DNA of 64,000 nt, taken from assembly GCA_017607445.1 (NCBI GenBank), contig JAEVHH010000006.1, positions 992,001 through 1,056,000 of the forward strand, in the 5' to 3' direction. The DNA is from Histoplasma ohiense (Eukaryota; Ascomycota; Eurotiomycetes; Onygenales; Ajellomycetaceae). The notes beneath the pieces are model-generated. The model did no database searches. It was not told the origin of the DNA and saw only the letters and a program-made list of their open reading frames with translations. Below, in pieces: positions 26,241 to 38,073 of the stretch (within the stretch, counting starts at the first letter, position 1; every line of letters starts with the position of its first letter). Position numbers and translations under genes: made by a program.

Positions 26241-29200
26241 CTCTGTAGGTGCATGCTCCTTTATCGGTGCGTGCGCTTTTGGACGACATGCTACATTATA
26301 CGTGATACAGCCCTGCCCGACGTGGAAGCTGCTGAGTAGCTCCATCTCCATTCCCCATTCCCCAATGCCCATCCTCCATCCGCCAATACCCATGCGCAAG
26401 GCACAATGGCAACAGTCCTGTCCCTGGCCATTCTACCCCACGGCCGAGCCGGGGGAACGCATGCACCGATTAGCTCAATTATACCCAGTCCAAATTGTTG
26501 ACTATGGCTGGTTTGTTCTTTTGGGGTCTTTTTCTCGATTATTCTCGTCATTGAATTTTCAATTCTTTTGATGAATTTTGAGGAAGCAGGACCAGCCGTT
26601 CCTCAGTCTTCATCGACAGCCTTCTCTCTCTTGAGTCTTTTTTTGAGACACAGTGGCCGGCAATGAGCTTTGAGTGTTGGGCGGTCAATAATGATGGCGA
26701 GACTCAACAGTCTAGTCTACACTAGGCTTCTGTTTCAGTGACTTGCCAGGCATCAGTTATTGTTAAGCATACTGCTAACTTGCCAACACACAGAGTGCTT
26801 TTCTTCATTGTTCTGACGGCGTTTAACTATGATAGTTATTCTGCCGCTATTCTGATATTTATTTCCCATTAGAAAAGCTACCCTCACTCATCGACTGATT
26901 CTTCTTCATGGCTTGCTGACAGTGACGATCAATCACCCCTCATGCACTAGTTTGGTAATCTTGAAAACTTAAGAGCTGAATCTGGCATAAAGCGACACAT
27001 ACGCTGTCGTCCATCCCCCTTCCATTCCATTCTCCATATTTATCATATTGTCCTGTATTATATTATTATTAGCTACTTAAACCATCTCACAATAAACCCA
27101 GGCCGGGCTGTTCGCCCTCCAACCTATAGCCAATGCCATCCACGAAGACTCGTAGATCCATGGATTCACAGCGGGAGTTTGTAGAGCCGACCCCAAGTTT
27201 TGGTCTTTCGGCCCGTTCGCTGGTTTTCCTCATGGGCCCTAAAGACGAACCCAATGGCATTGCTCGCCTATCCGCCGCCACGACAGCTCTCACAACCTGT
27301 AGGTGCATACGCAGTAAATATGAACCGCCGATACATACCTTCATAGGCCCGTTGATATTCAAAATTTCGTGACTTTTTATTTTTCTTTTCTTCTTTTGGA
27401 CCTCTCTTTCGTTCCTCCATGTCTTTCTTTCTTTCTTTCTCCCCCCACTGCGCCTACGGAGCCATCAAGTTGAAACACATATTCGGGTTGACTTCAAGTT
27501 AAACCCCAACCCCCCCCCAAACTCGACCAGCCACCCTCCATTCCCCCACAAATACCAAATATTTGGTCAATTTCGAAAGACTAGGCTCCCCGCGATGTGC
27601 CCTGTCTCAGTCACTTTTATTAATGGACTGGGAAACTGGATAAACACATCTCTCCAGGCCCCAAAACGAGAGCAGCGGTGGTCATTGGCTTCGGCGGCAC
27701 TGGTAGCAAATTAAATATATAAGCACTTAGCCAAGTCAATCTGCCGCCCAGCTACTGCGTATGCTCAAGAACACGTCCTCAAGCATAAGTCTTGCCACGA
27801 AGCTGGATGTCAGTTGTTATTTTTGTGCGGTACCTCCGAATCATGCAGGCTCCTCGAAAAGTGGGCTCTCATCTCTTGGCCTCTGCGGCTTTGGTGCCAT
27901 GCCCCAGCGTCTAGTGCAACATGCAGGCCGGGCTCACATTATGCAGCGGGCGGAACGGAGCAAGGAAGCACAAGCTGCGTCACTGAGCTTAGCTTGAAGG
28001 AGTTAATCAGACCAGCTGATGGGGAGACGGAGGCTCTGTCGAGTCTATGTTGTTTCCCATCACATCACTATTGACGGAGGCTTCCATGGTTATTAAATAG
28101 CATTTTGAAATTTCGAAAGAGTTTTAAAATACCATCCCCGCATCTAATTGATCAAAAAACAAGGTGCGAGTGCTGTACTCCGTACACTTAATTGAATCGA
28201 CCAAATCCGAGCAACACAAAATCATAACGATCGATCTCAAATTCACCGGGGAAAACCCGCCATTTAACAGAAACATACAGTTATCCTCTATCTCTCCTTT
28301 AACCTTCTCCTTCCTTGGGAACAGAAGCAGCAGCAGAGACCTAATCTGAACAGCAACGATTGGTTCGGAAGAGAAGATGGGTGTTTCTGTGACAGTTCCC
28401 AGAATTGGGAGCCATTGCAGACTGCTGAATCTCATGATGTTTGGGGAAGTGCCAACCTCCATAATCATGGACAAACCAACCGGCCTACCCATCACCCTTT
28501 GATATCTCAACATCATCTTAGGAAAATACTCTTTCTTGTCAGAAAGTTACTACGGACGGGCATTCTTCTGAGCTGTTTCTCTGCGTGTCTGCTGCGTAGC
28601 ACGTTTCAAATGTCCAGTTGGGGGTTCAATCTACTGCCAATCGCCTATGAATGGCGTCCAAATTGGCGGTGTAGCCGCAGTTGCATTTACCTAAATACGT
28701 ATCTTGTGGGGAGACGGGAATAAGGGCTCCAGGAGCTTCCAAACAGGTTCGTAGAAATCTGCAATTGCAGAAGCAGCGAATTGTAAAGATGATATCCTTT
28801 TGGCTACTAGGTATATCTAACCTATTCTCGGACTCACCGTAACGGGATAGACTTTACCATGTCGTTTCTGATTGTTGCTATTCATTCTAGAAAGGCATCT
28901 CGGTGATTTAAACTGTTCGTGCAGTATGTGTAGCAGTCAACCATGATAATATGGCTCGTCCAAGGTTTCGAACCATTTGATCTTCCGTCATATCTTAGCA
29001 TCAAACCCAGTTTATTGTGTAGCAGGGCACTACTATTCATTTTTCTATTAATATAGGTCGCTGCTACTATCATCACCATCCTTACCCACAAGACTTAGTG
29101 CCATGTGTTGGTCAACTAACAATGGTTCGCCCCAGCATTTTCATTACAAAACCAACCTAGCTAACCTCCCCCTATAGTTGCAGAGAGAACAACAACACAG

Positions 29201-29447
29201 AAATAGGACGACATACTAAATCAATGCATTATACTAGATACAAGAAGCTTCTTGATATATGTGTGGTGTGGCTACATTCAAATAAACAGCTTGGTGATAT
29301 GAGCTCATACACGACCGAATTCATTGCCCCCCTGTCTGGGCTTTGATATAAAAGAAATCATCTTGAATTTTTGACTTTAAGAACTGCCTTTAGCACTACA
29401 CAGTCTCTTTTTGAAGGGTTGAACAGTACATTCCTCGAATACAATAT
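23830..29447. other. long spacer between divergent PUF and DUF7924-like genes
   Basis: No supported gene in about 5.6 kb. The first few hundred bases (23.9-24.15 kb) are purine-rich on the plus strand, that is CT-rich in the PUF direction, as in fungal promoters and leaders. A19-A23 type runs sit at about 25267-25311 and a long (AT)n at about 26203-26236. TACTCCGTA is at 28176-28184. At 27087-27372 both strands are open for 79-91 codons; neither translation is recognised. Several pieces between 27.4 and 29.3 kb are AT-rich. Confidence 0.5.
26203..26236 (+). repeat. (AT)n microsatellite
   Basis: An uninterrupted AT dinucleotide tract of about 34 bases followed by CTCTCT. It lies in the long spacer with no nearby gene. 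Confidence 0.9.
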
Positions 29448-31134
29448 ATGGGTTGGTACATTTTTCTATTTCGTTCCCTGTCACATCGAAGATCCGTGCT
29501 GGCTTAATATTCACTAACATCCCGTTACTGGCATAGATCAAATACTAGGCTCTCAAGCTGGAGACGCCATTGAGCTGACGGGCAGACACCATGGCGATAA
29601 CCTTCAGCATTACTACGGCAATAAACCCCATGTACAAAGGAGAGGTAGCCCAATTGAGCATTGGGTAGACACCTCATCCTGGCCTTTCAACCCTTCTCTT
29701 GACAACGATATTCTGATCCCGCCATTCCCCAACGAATCTGCCAGTACAGTCCCGCACTGCTTCTCGTCCATTCAGAGCCTTTCTGGCGTCTCAGTTGCGT
29801 CATCGGAGAGTCTGTGCTACCAGGGTCCCTTGGACTATCGCGGTATTTGCATATATCGCAATGAGCCGCCCGAACCCCTGATGCAGAAGGCTAAACAGAT
29901 CATTACCGAAGAACACGATCCATCCACTACTTCTTCCCTGCTGCATGGTGAGGCCGCTCTGCAGGAACTTAGCAAACTCCCGTGCCGCCTCTGGAACGCT
30001 ACAGAAGAGGAAGTGTTTGAGGAACTAGGAAATCGCCTGACTCCCGGCCGTGACCATGACAACGACCATTATCATTATGACTATACCGATGATTACCGTC
30101 TCCATCCCACATTAACTTGTTCAATCAAACGACAATGGACCGAGTCCGTTTCTGTCCCCCTTCTTCCCGATTTCCACACGGCACCCTTCCTCCCAGACCC
30201 AAAGCCAGATAAAGCCTATGGCTTCTCGCATGATGCATTCACGCACGCCCAACATGCCATTATCCCCACACTTACCGAATCCGCAGCTGCATGCGCATCT
30301 CCGTCCGCATCTCGCATCGAGGCCGAAATAGAGATTCTTTCTAGCCCTAGTCCTAATTTCTCTAGGGGCTACGCGAGCCCGGATGCCCATCTCTTCTTCC
30401 CCTTCTTCGCTGCCGAATTTGCCTCCATGGCCACTGGCGGCACTCACCACACAGCAACAGAAGAAGCCAGCAATGCTGCCGCCATATCTCTAAACGGCCT
30501 CCTCGAGCTGCATCGCCGCACCGTCGGTACTCACCAGTTTGACGAAACGCAGCCCTGGTTCTTCTCACTAACTATGGACCAGCAGATTGCGCGGTTGAAT
30601 GTTCATTGGATTACGGTTAGTGGCAGGTCACGGGCAAGGAAGGCACAGCAATCCCAATTCCATTCCCATTCCCAATCGCAATCACAATCGCAATCGCAAT
30701 TACAAACACAACTGAGACAGCAACGGCATACCACTGCAGCGACAGCTACATCTACAAGCACTTCCCGCCTATTCAACACAGAGTTACTATCCACCTATCT
30801 CCTCAGCGACACCAATTCCCTGCGCGACCTCCAGAGAGCGACATGCAATATCCTGCACTATGGCAGGGACGTTCTACTTCCCAAAGTGCGTCTGTTGCTT
30901 GACCTTTGCCAGCATCTGCCAGGTGAGAGACGCAGTGTGTCATCATCGAATCAGACAGAGCGTGGACTGAGCCGGGATGGTGAAGTGGGTTCTTGTCGTC
31001 CTAGCGTTGTCGACGGGTCCGCTGTTGAAGAAAACGGTGAAGGCCCGGAGGGCCAACAGCAGTTGCAGGAGGAGGAGTACGACCAGGACCAGCAAGATAC
31101 ATGGGAAGGGGAGGCGCCAGATGTGCTTCTGTGA
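29448..31134 (+). CDS. DUF7924-like fungal protein
   Basis: The main exon, 29537-31134, is open for about 532 codons. The C-terminal half has the features I associate with fungal DUF7924 proteins: KAYGFSHDAFTHAQHA, then LFFPFFAAEFASMATGG and AAAISLNGLLELHRRT, ending WFFSLTMDQQIARLNVHWI. Function is not established; the fold is thought to be restriction-endonuclease-like. Family members I recall have EFKS where this copy reads EFAS, so a candidate catalytic lysine appears replaced (inference from memory). The N-terminal start is uncertain: no in-frame ATG precedes the conserved start until 29881. A tiny first exon, 29448-29451 (ATG plus G), spliced over GTTGGT...CACTAAC...CATAG, gives MDQILGSQAGD in frame. 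A His/Ser/Gln repeat is coded at about 30655-30730, and the tail is Glu/Gln-rich. Confidence 0.65.
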
Positions 31135-33413
31135 TGATGGGGATGATAAATGCTATGCCGACTGTGAATGGGCCGGGAAGGAGGTAAGTGGGTCTATCTG
31201 TGGAAGGGTTAGGCAAAAATATCGACATCGATACCATTTTGCCCTTCACACTTTGCATGCAGATATTTGAGGCAGTTAGGTCGATACGCGTCGGTTTGGA
31301 TAGTTTCTTTGGACGACTGATGTCAGGACAGACAAACGTCTGCGAGGGGCGCCAGATTAAACATAGCATGCGTTGACTTTCAGTTTATTAGTGAAATGTG
31401 ACGGTTCTAGTTCGTTTCATCTCTTGGTTCGCGGGTATTCCCTCCTCTGCATGTGAAAAGGGGGCGAAGATCGATGGAAGAAATGGATGGGTATACGGAT
31501 GAACACAGGGATTCGCATTCGGAGAAGTGTAATGGCTACTGATTTTTGATCATTTTGTTGCAATTGGGCCTGGTTGTGAAGTTTTATATGTTACTCTGCT
31601 GCGTTGGTTAGGTAGCTAGATTTTTCCATGCATCTCTCTCCTCTCTCTCTTTTGGTTTTTTTTTTTTTTTTTCCCTCATTCATCGTCTTCACTTCGCTTT
31701 GCGTTGGCCCTTCTAATAAAATAATAAATTCCTCATATCACAGTACATCTTAAGAAATATTCACTCCAACTCATTCCGCAGCTCGAAACCTACCCAAATT
31801 TGTGATCCAAAGGAGCAAGACTTAAGCAAATTACCGTATTGCCCAATCATAACCCAAATGTACTACGCATTCGCAGAGTATAGACATTTCATGCATTTAA
31901 GGTAAATAAATGTATATGCACAGTATACTTCTCTGCAGGCAGTCTAGCCGGGTCCTTTATTGTGACATCATCCACCAAGTAACAGCAGCGGCAGAAGAGC
32001 CGTCACGCTGTCAAGGGTTCAAATCCCTGCTGCTGCTGTGTTGTTTCGGCAATAGCGAGAAGAAGAAAAACAGAGGGGAGAAGAAAAATCCCGTTTCTCC
32101 ATACGATGCACAAAATTGCGGGGAATAAAAAGGATCGCCAGCGAAAGAGTGCAATATACTCTCCTTAGTTTAAGGTGGTGCAGAAGACATGTCAATCGTG
32201 CTTCTTAAGCCACTCCCCCGGCCCTGGGATTGCATTAAATGAAAGAAAAAATAGATATTCACATGTGTAATCTGCATGAGTGATGTGTCTCTCCGTATAG
32301 GTAGAAACGAGGTACTGAATTACCCAGGGCGAATGACAATGTGTCAGGATGATGATGCCTATCAACATAGTGGGGCATGCTCACAGTTCTGATACATCTT
32401 TTAATTTTTTGGCTTAGGAGCGGGGCATGCGCAATACCTCATGATGTCAGAGGAGGCTGCGGTGAGGGGCGGTTTACTTTCTTTTTTTCTCTTGCTTCCC
32501 TTTTTCTAGTTCAGAATCCACTCGGCTCATCTTTACCCCACCCTCGATTTCTCCTTCTCCTTCTTATCTCCATGTGCAAATGGCATTGGAGCAGAAGACG
32601 ACGAAAATAGAATAAAGGAGGACATGTTCGTCTTCGTCGCGGGGTTGGGTTAGAGTATTATCGCCAGTATAGAGTGGGTTAGGCATGAATGTATGCATGC
32701 AGAATGCGAGGCGAGCGCCAAAGGGATTTAGCTGCCGATATCATCTTCGTCAAGCAGGAAATGGCGCCCAATGCTGTTACAAGCCAATTGATGCGCGAAA
32801 TTTGTGGATGACAAAAGAAAGGGCTTGTCGGGCATCAAAATTGTTGTTTCATTGAGAGGGCAAGGGTATAGCTAAAGGGACCGGGGAAGAGATCACTGGA
32901 GGCTAAAAAGGGGAGGGAGCAGGCGAAGGATGAGCGGTGGGGTTAATTATTTTGGAGTGAGCAAATGAGCACAGACTGGCGAAGAGGCGCCATGAATTAG
33001 TGGGTATAGGCTTGCGGAATGTGTTTCCATATCTTTTTCTTTGTTTCTTGTGTGCTCCGTATCCTATGTAGTGGACAATAATATCTAATATCCCATTTTA
33101 ATAATTAGATGACATTCGATGGAGGATGCGAGACTACCACGTGACGTTGTTCCGTAAATGGACTAGTATATTGGAGCTTGGACCAATGCTTGTTTTATTG
33201 ATTACATAAACATTCCGGAGCCTCGGCGTCAATTGTTCCGGAGAGTCATCAGATAAAAAAATAATATGGAGCAATTGGTGACGGAATGACATATAGCTAT
33301 AAACATGGCTGCTCACGATTTATGATCTAATTTCCTTGTAAATGTTCTTCTACGAACATACCATGCTCCTCCTCTGAGTTCTCCTAATTTCCCCAGGCAT
33401 CTTGAAGAGGGCA
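31135..33413. other. intergenic region with a tRNA-like hairpin element
   Basis: No protein gene is supported. There is a T run at about 31656-31671 and a TC-rich stretch before it. At 31983-32035 a 7-base stem CAGCAGC/GCTGCTG encloses a perfect T-arm-like hairpin (described separately). The final few hundred bases before 33414 should contain the RPC2 promoter; no TATA box is obvious. Confidence 0.5.
31983..32035 (+). other. tRNA-like stem with T-arm consensus
   Basis: CAGCAGC at 31983-31989 can pair with GCTGCTG at 32029-32035. Directly inside the 3' strand lies AGGG-TTCAAAT-CCCT (32014-32028), which fits the B-box/T-arm consensus GGTTCRANNCC. Only 53 bases separate the ends, and no proper anticodon arm or A box is seen, so this is not a functional standard tRNA. 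It could be a decayed tRNA/SINE piece or chance. Confidence 0.25.
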
Positions 33414-36400
33414 ATGACACCCCGAAGAACGGTAGCTCCTCCAGCTGACCCCTCCTCCCATGTATGGGTATATGCACATAGCTTTGTTATAGCTCATTTT
33501 GGTCCCCACAACTTATAAGATTGACAAATTCATCTGCGCAGGAACCGGACTCTATACCCCTCCCAGTAATGCCTGGAAGCCCTATGAAAAGGAATCGCGC
33601 GGCACAAACAACTCCAACCCTCATGACCAATTCTACTCTTGACCCTACTGCTACCGCAGCACATGCGCAGGCGGCGGAATCCCATAAACATGACCATTCG
33701 CATCACAAAAAGGGAAAGAAAGGAGGCGATGTATTTTATAGTTTTCTTTTCGCCTAGTTTATGGAAGCAGCTGTAGACTGTAATTCCATAACAAAAGTTA
33801 AGTAGATTGGCTAACGTTGAAAACGTAGGACTTCGACGCACTCCTCAACCCATTTTACTACAGCAAATCCCTCACAGATCCAATTAATACTGCCCAAGAT
33901 AAATGGAACCTACTGCCTGCCTTCCTTAAAATTAAGGGCTTAGTCAAACAACATATCGACTCGTATAACTACTTCGTTGAGGTTCAATTGAAAAAAATCG
34001 TACAGGCAAGCGCAGAGATTCGTAGCGATGTTGATCCTAACTTTTATATCAGGTACTTCTTCCTTTCTATATCCCTAGTTTCATTTGAATATGTTACTTT
34101 GGAAACAAATGCTAAACTACTTGGCCTGCTTTCATTGAGATTCCATGATATATACCTGGGCAATCCCCGGCGGGCAGACGAAGAGCAAGACTCCAAATTT
34201 GATTTAGCATCCACTATCACTCCAAACGAATGCCGCCTGCGTGACATGACCTATGCAGCCCCTATTCTGGTCGATTTCGAATATGTCCGTGGCAGACAAC
34301 GGGTCAAGCGGAACGGGACCGCCATTGGTCGGATGCCGGTTATGCTACGGAGCTCCAAGTGCGTGTTGTCGAATAAATCAGAGGCAGAGATGCAGTTGCT
34401 ACAAGAGTGTCCTCTTGACCCTGGTGGGTATTTCATCGTCAATGGGACTGAGAAGGTTATTTTGGTACAAGAGCAATTGAGTAAAAATCGTGTTATTGTG
34501 GAGACGGACTTGAAGAAAGAGATTGTGCAGGCTTCGGTTACTAGGTTTGTTCTACTGCTGGATATATTAACATTTTTATATCCATTGCTTAGTTTATGCG
34601 TTTGTGGGAGATATTTCGCTAATGCTTGTGGAATAGTTCCTCAAACGAGCGTAAATCGAAGAGTTACATCATCCTGAAAAAGGATCGGATATACATGAGA
34701 CATAACGTTCTTAGTGAAGATGTTCCAATAGTTATCCTTCTCAAGGCGATGGGAATCCAATCCGACAAAGAAATGTTGCTTCTTGTTGCCGGCATCGACA
34801 GCACATTCCAAGAAGACTTTGCCATCAACTTCGAAGAAAGCGTGAAACTCGGCATATATACGCAGCATCAAGCGCTGGAATACATCGGTAGCAGAATAAA
34901 AATCAACCGGAAGCCGAACAGCTTCGGAATTACCCGACGAAACCATGTCCAGGAAGCCATCGAAGCGATTTCCTCTGTTATCATCTCTCATGTCGTCGTG
35001 GAGAACTTGAACTTCCGCCCCAAAGCTCTGTATGTCGCGCATATGGCTCGGCGCGTTTTGATGGCGAAGCACGACCCCAGTCTAGTAGATGATCGGGATT
35101 ATGTGGGCAACAAGCGCCTGGAATTGGCTGGCCAGCTTCTGGCCTTGTTGTTTGAAGATCTGTTCAAGAAATTTCAGTTTGATATTAAAATGAATATCGA
35201 TAAGGTGCTGAAAAAGCCGGTGCGGACGGAACAGTTCGATGCATATGGAGTCGTCGCGATTCATGGAAACCACATCACCCAGGGTATGAACCGGGCCATC
35301 TCAACCGGTAACTGGAGTTTGAAGCGTTTCCGCATGGAGCGCGCAGGCGTTACTCATGTATTGAGTCGATTAAGCTACATAGCAGCGCTAGGTATGATGA
35401 CCCGTATTTCAAGTCAGTTTGAGAAGACGCGCAAAGTCTCAGGGCCTCGAGCCCTGCAACCGTCCCAGTTTGGTATGCTTTGCCCATCCGATACGCCAGA
35501 AGGTGAGGCTTGTGGCCTTGTAAAGAACTTGGCGCTTATGACGCATATCACTACCAACGACGAGGAGGAGCCCGTGAGGAAACTCATATTCGCTCTTGGT
35601 GCAGAAGATGTGCAGACTGTCGGTGGCCGCGAGTTGCATGGCCAGGGGGCTTACATTATCTTCCTCAATGGATCCCCTATCGCCCTAACACGGCGGCCGA
35701 AATTTTTCTTAAATTCGTTCCGACGGCTGCGGCGGACGGGACGGGTTTCGGAATTCATCAGCGTCTTCATTAATCATCATCAAAACGCAGTGCACGTCGC
35801 GACGGACGATGGGCGGATATGCCGCCCACTAATCATTGTTGAAGACGGGAAGTCAAAGGTAACCAACCGCCATCTCCGGTTGCTCAGGAACGGGACGATG
35901 GAATTCGACGACTTCTTGGCTCATGGTCTCGTGGAGTATTTGGATTGTAATGAGGAAAACGACTCCTATATCGCCGTCTATGAAGAAGACATTACTCAGA
36001 GCACGACTCATTTGGAAATCGAACCGTTTACCATTCTCGGCGCTGTGGCCGGTCTCATCCCTTACCCACATCATAACCAATCCCCCCGAAACACATACCA
36101 ATGCGCTATGGGTAAGCAAGCGATCGGTGCTATCGCAAACAACCAATTCCTTCGCATCGACTCACTCCTCTACACCATGGTGTACCCTCAAAAACCGATG
36201 GTGAAAACACGAACAATCGAGCTTATCAAATACGACAAGCTTCCCGCCGGCCAAAGTGCAACCGTTGCCGTCATGAGCTATTCTGGCTACGATATTGAAG
36301 ACGCCCTCGTCCTAAACAAAGGCTCTGTAGACCGCGGCTTCGGCCGCTGCCAGGTTTTCCGGAAATATTCCACAAACCTTAAAAGTTACTCGAACGGCAC

Positions 36401-37457
36401 AAAGGACAAACTTAAAGGTCCCGATCGCGAAAACGGCGTACCAATCCGCAAACATGCCCTCCTCGATAATGATGGCCTTGCCGCCGTCGGTGAAAAAGTA
36501 AACCACGGTGAAGTCTACATCAACAAAGTCACGCCGGAAAATGCCCTCTCATCCGGCATCACGGGTTCAGACGCCGGCAGGCCCATCGCCTACATCCCCT
36601 CTCCGCAAACCTACAAACTTCCCGACCCCAGCTACATCGACAAGGTGATGATCTCTGCAACCGAGGCTGAAAACCAACTCATCAAAGTCCAGACGCGCCA
36701 AACTCGTGTGCCGGAAGTCGGCGACAAATTCTCCTCCCGCCACGGCCAAAAGGGTGTCGTCGGCATCATCGCCGAGCACGCAGATATGCCATTTAGCGAC
36801 CTCGGGATCGTTCCGGATATTATCATGAACCCGCACGGTTTCCCCTCGCGCATGACCGTGGGCAAAATGCTCGAGCTCATCGCGGGTAAAGCGGGAATTC
36901 TCTCTGGCCAGTTCGGTTACGGGACTGCCTTCGGCGGCAGCCCCGTGGAAGAAATGTCCGCCATCCTTGTCGACCACGGCTTTTCGTATGGCGGCAAGGA
37001 TTATCTCACATCTGGCATAACGGGGGAGCCGCTCCCTGCTTACGTCTTTATGGGACCTATATATTACCAGAAGCTGAAGCATATGGTTCAGGATAAGATG
37101 CATTCGCGGGCGCGCGGGCCGCGGGCGATTTTGACGCGGCAGCCGACGGAGGGGAGGTCGCGGGATGGTGGCTTGCGGCTTGGCGAGATGGAGCGTGATT
37201 GTCTGATTGCGTATGGGACGAGTCAGTTGTTGTTAGAGCGGTTGATGATTTCGTCCGATCGGCATGAGGTGGATGTCTGTGAGAATTGTGGGTTTATGGG
37301 GTATTTGGGGTGGTGTCAGCGTTGTAAGACATCGCGAGGGGTGGTGAAGATGGTCATCCCTTATGCGGCGAAGTTGTTGGTTCAGGAGCTTTTTAGTATG
37401 AATGTTGTCGCAAGATTGAAGCTTGCGGATGAGTTTCCGGAGGAGAGAGGGAGGTAA
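33414..37457 (+). CDS. RPC2: RNA polymerase III second-largest subunit (RPC2)
   Basis: Five exons, 33414-33461, 33542-33730, 33829-34052, 34140-34544 and 34637-37457, give about 1228 residues. Matches to the Pol III beta-like subunit (yeast Ret1/Rpc128) include [36 protein letters not shown] and [19 protein letters not shown], then [21 protein letters not shown] (about residue 838), [10 protein letters not shown] (about 989) and a C-terminal zinc ribbon CENC-x8-CQRC (about 1169-1184). In the family it forms one side of the active centre and contributes catalytic and hybrid-binding residues for tRNA and 5S rRNA synthesis in the nucleus. The first 79 residues are an unconserved extension ending in a His/Lys-rich stretch ([14 protein letters not shown]); the start at 33414 was chosen because [10 protein letters not shown] splices in frame over GTATGG...GCGCAG. 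Another Met in exon 2 could serve as start. Confidence 0.94.
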
Positions 37458-38073
37458 ACTTCGATGGTTGTATTTGTGGGTTTTTTGTTTTATATTTGGA
37501 TTGGAGTGAACTGATACACAGAAAATCCATATTATCATAGCTTGATGACTTAGCTTTCACTCCCCTTCTAGGAATCTGAACTTTGATATGTTTGAGATTC
37601 CGGCGATGGTATTAGCAAAAATAAATTAAATAAAATCCAAAGCACAAGGCATGAGCATCAACATTGTCATTATATGATATTCCATCATTCAACGCCTTAC
37701 GCACAAGGCCCTTGCTCTCACCAACTCCTAGGTCCGATTTCGAACTGTTGATATATCTACAACACATGCTGTTGACATTTCCAATAACAAATTAATCGCA
37801 CAACGATAGAAAACAAAGATAGTTTCAAGAACTACCCGGACCCTAAACAACCATACCCTCTTCTCTGCCAGCCCTGTCCATAACCATGGAAAACACAACA
37901 AAACACCTTGTCTGTAAATGCGAATGGCAAAATCGTATGTAACTCGAGTCGTCAGCGCCCTGCTAGCATCGAGTAAAAATGAAACAACAAGGAAGAAAAC
38001 AAGAATTCCCTTATCCAGCCATTCACTCTTTGTTTTTAAGAGTCAATAATAAGATCATGATCCAGATCGTTTT
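37458..38073. other. convergent 3' region between RPC2 and the WD40 gene
   Basis: About 600 AT-rich bases with no coding potential. It should hold both 3' UTRs and poly(A) signals; AATAAA-like words (ATAAATTAAATAAAA) occur near 37621-37635 on the plus strand, about 165 bases past the RPC2 stop. Confidence 0.55.

Noticed and set aside
27087..27372. Two overlapping opposite-strand frames of 79 and 91 codons
   Set aside because: Neither has a recognisable domain, splice partners or a signal peptide; both may be chance open frames.
28960..29000. GGTTCGAAACC on the minus strand, another T-arm look-alike
   Set aside because: The flanking stem has several mismatches and no acceptor or anticodon stem can be folded upstream.
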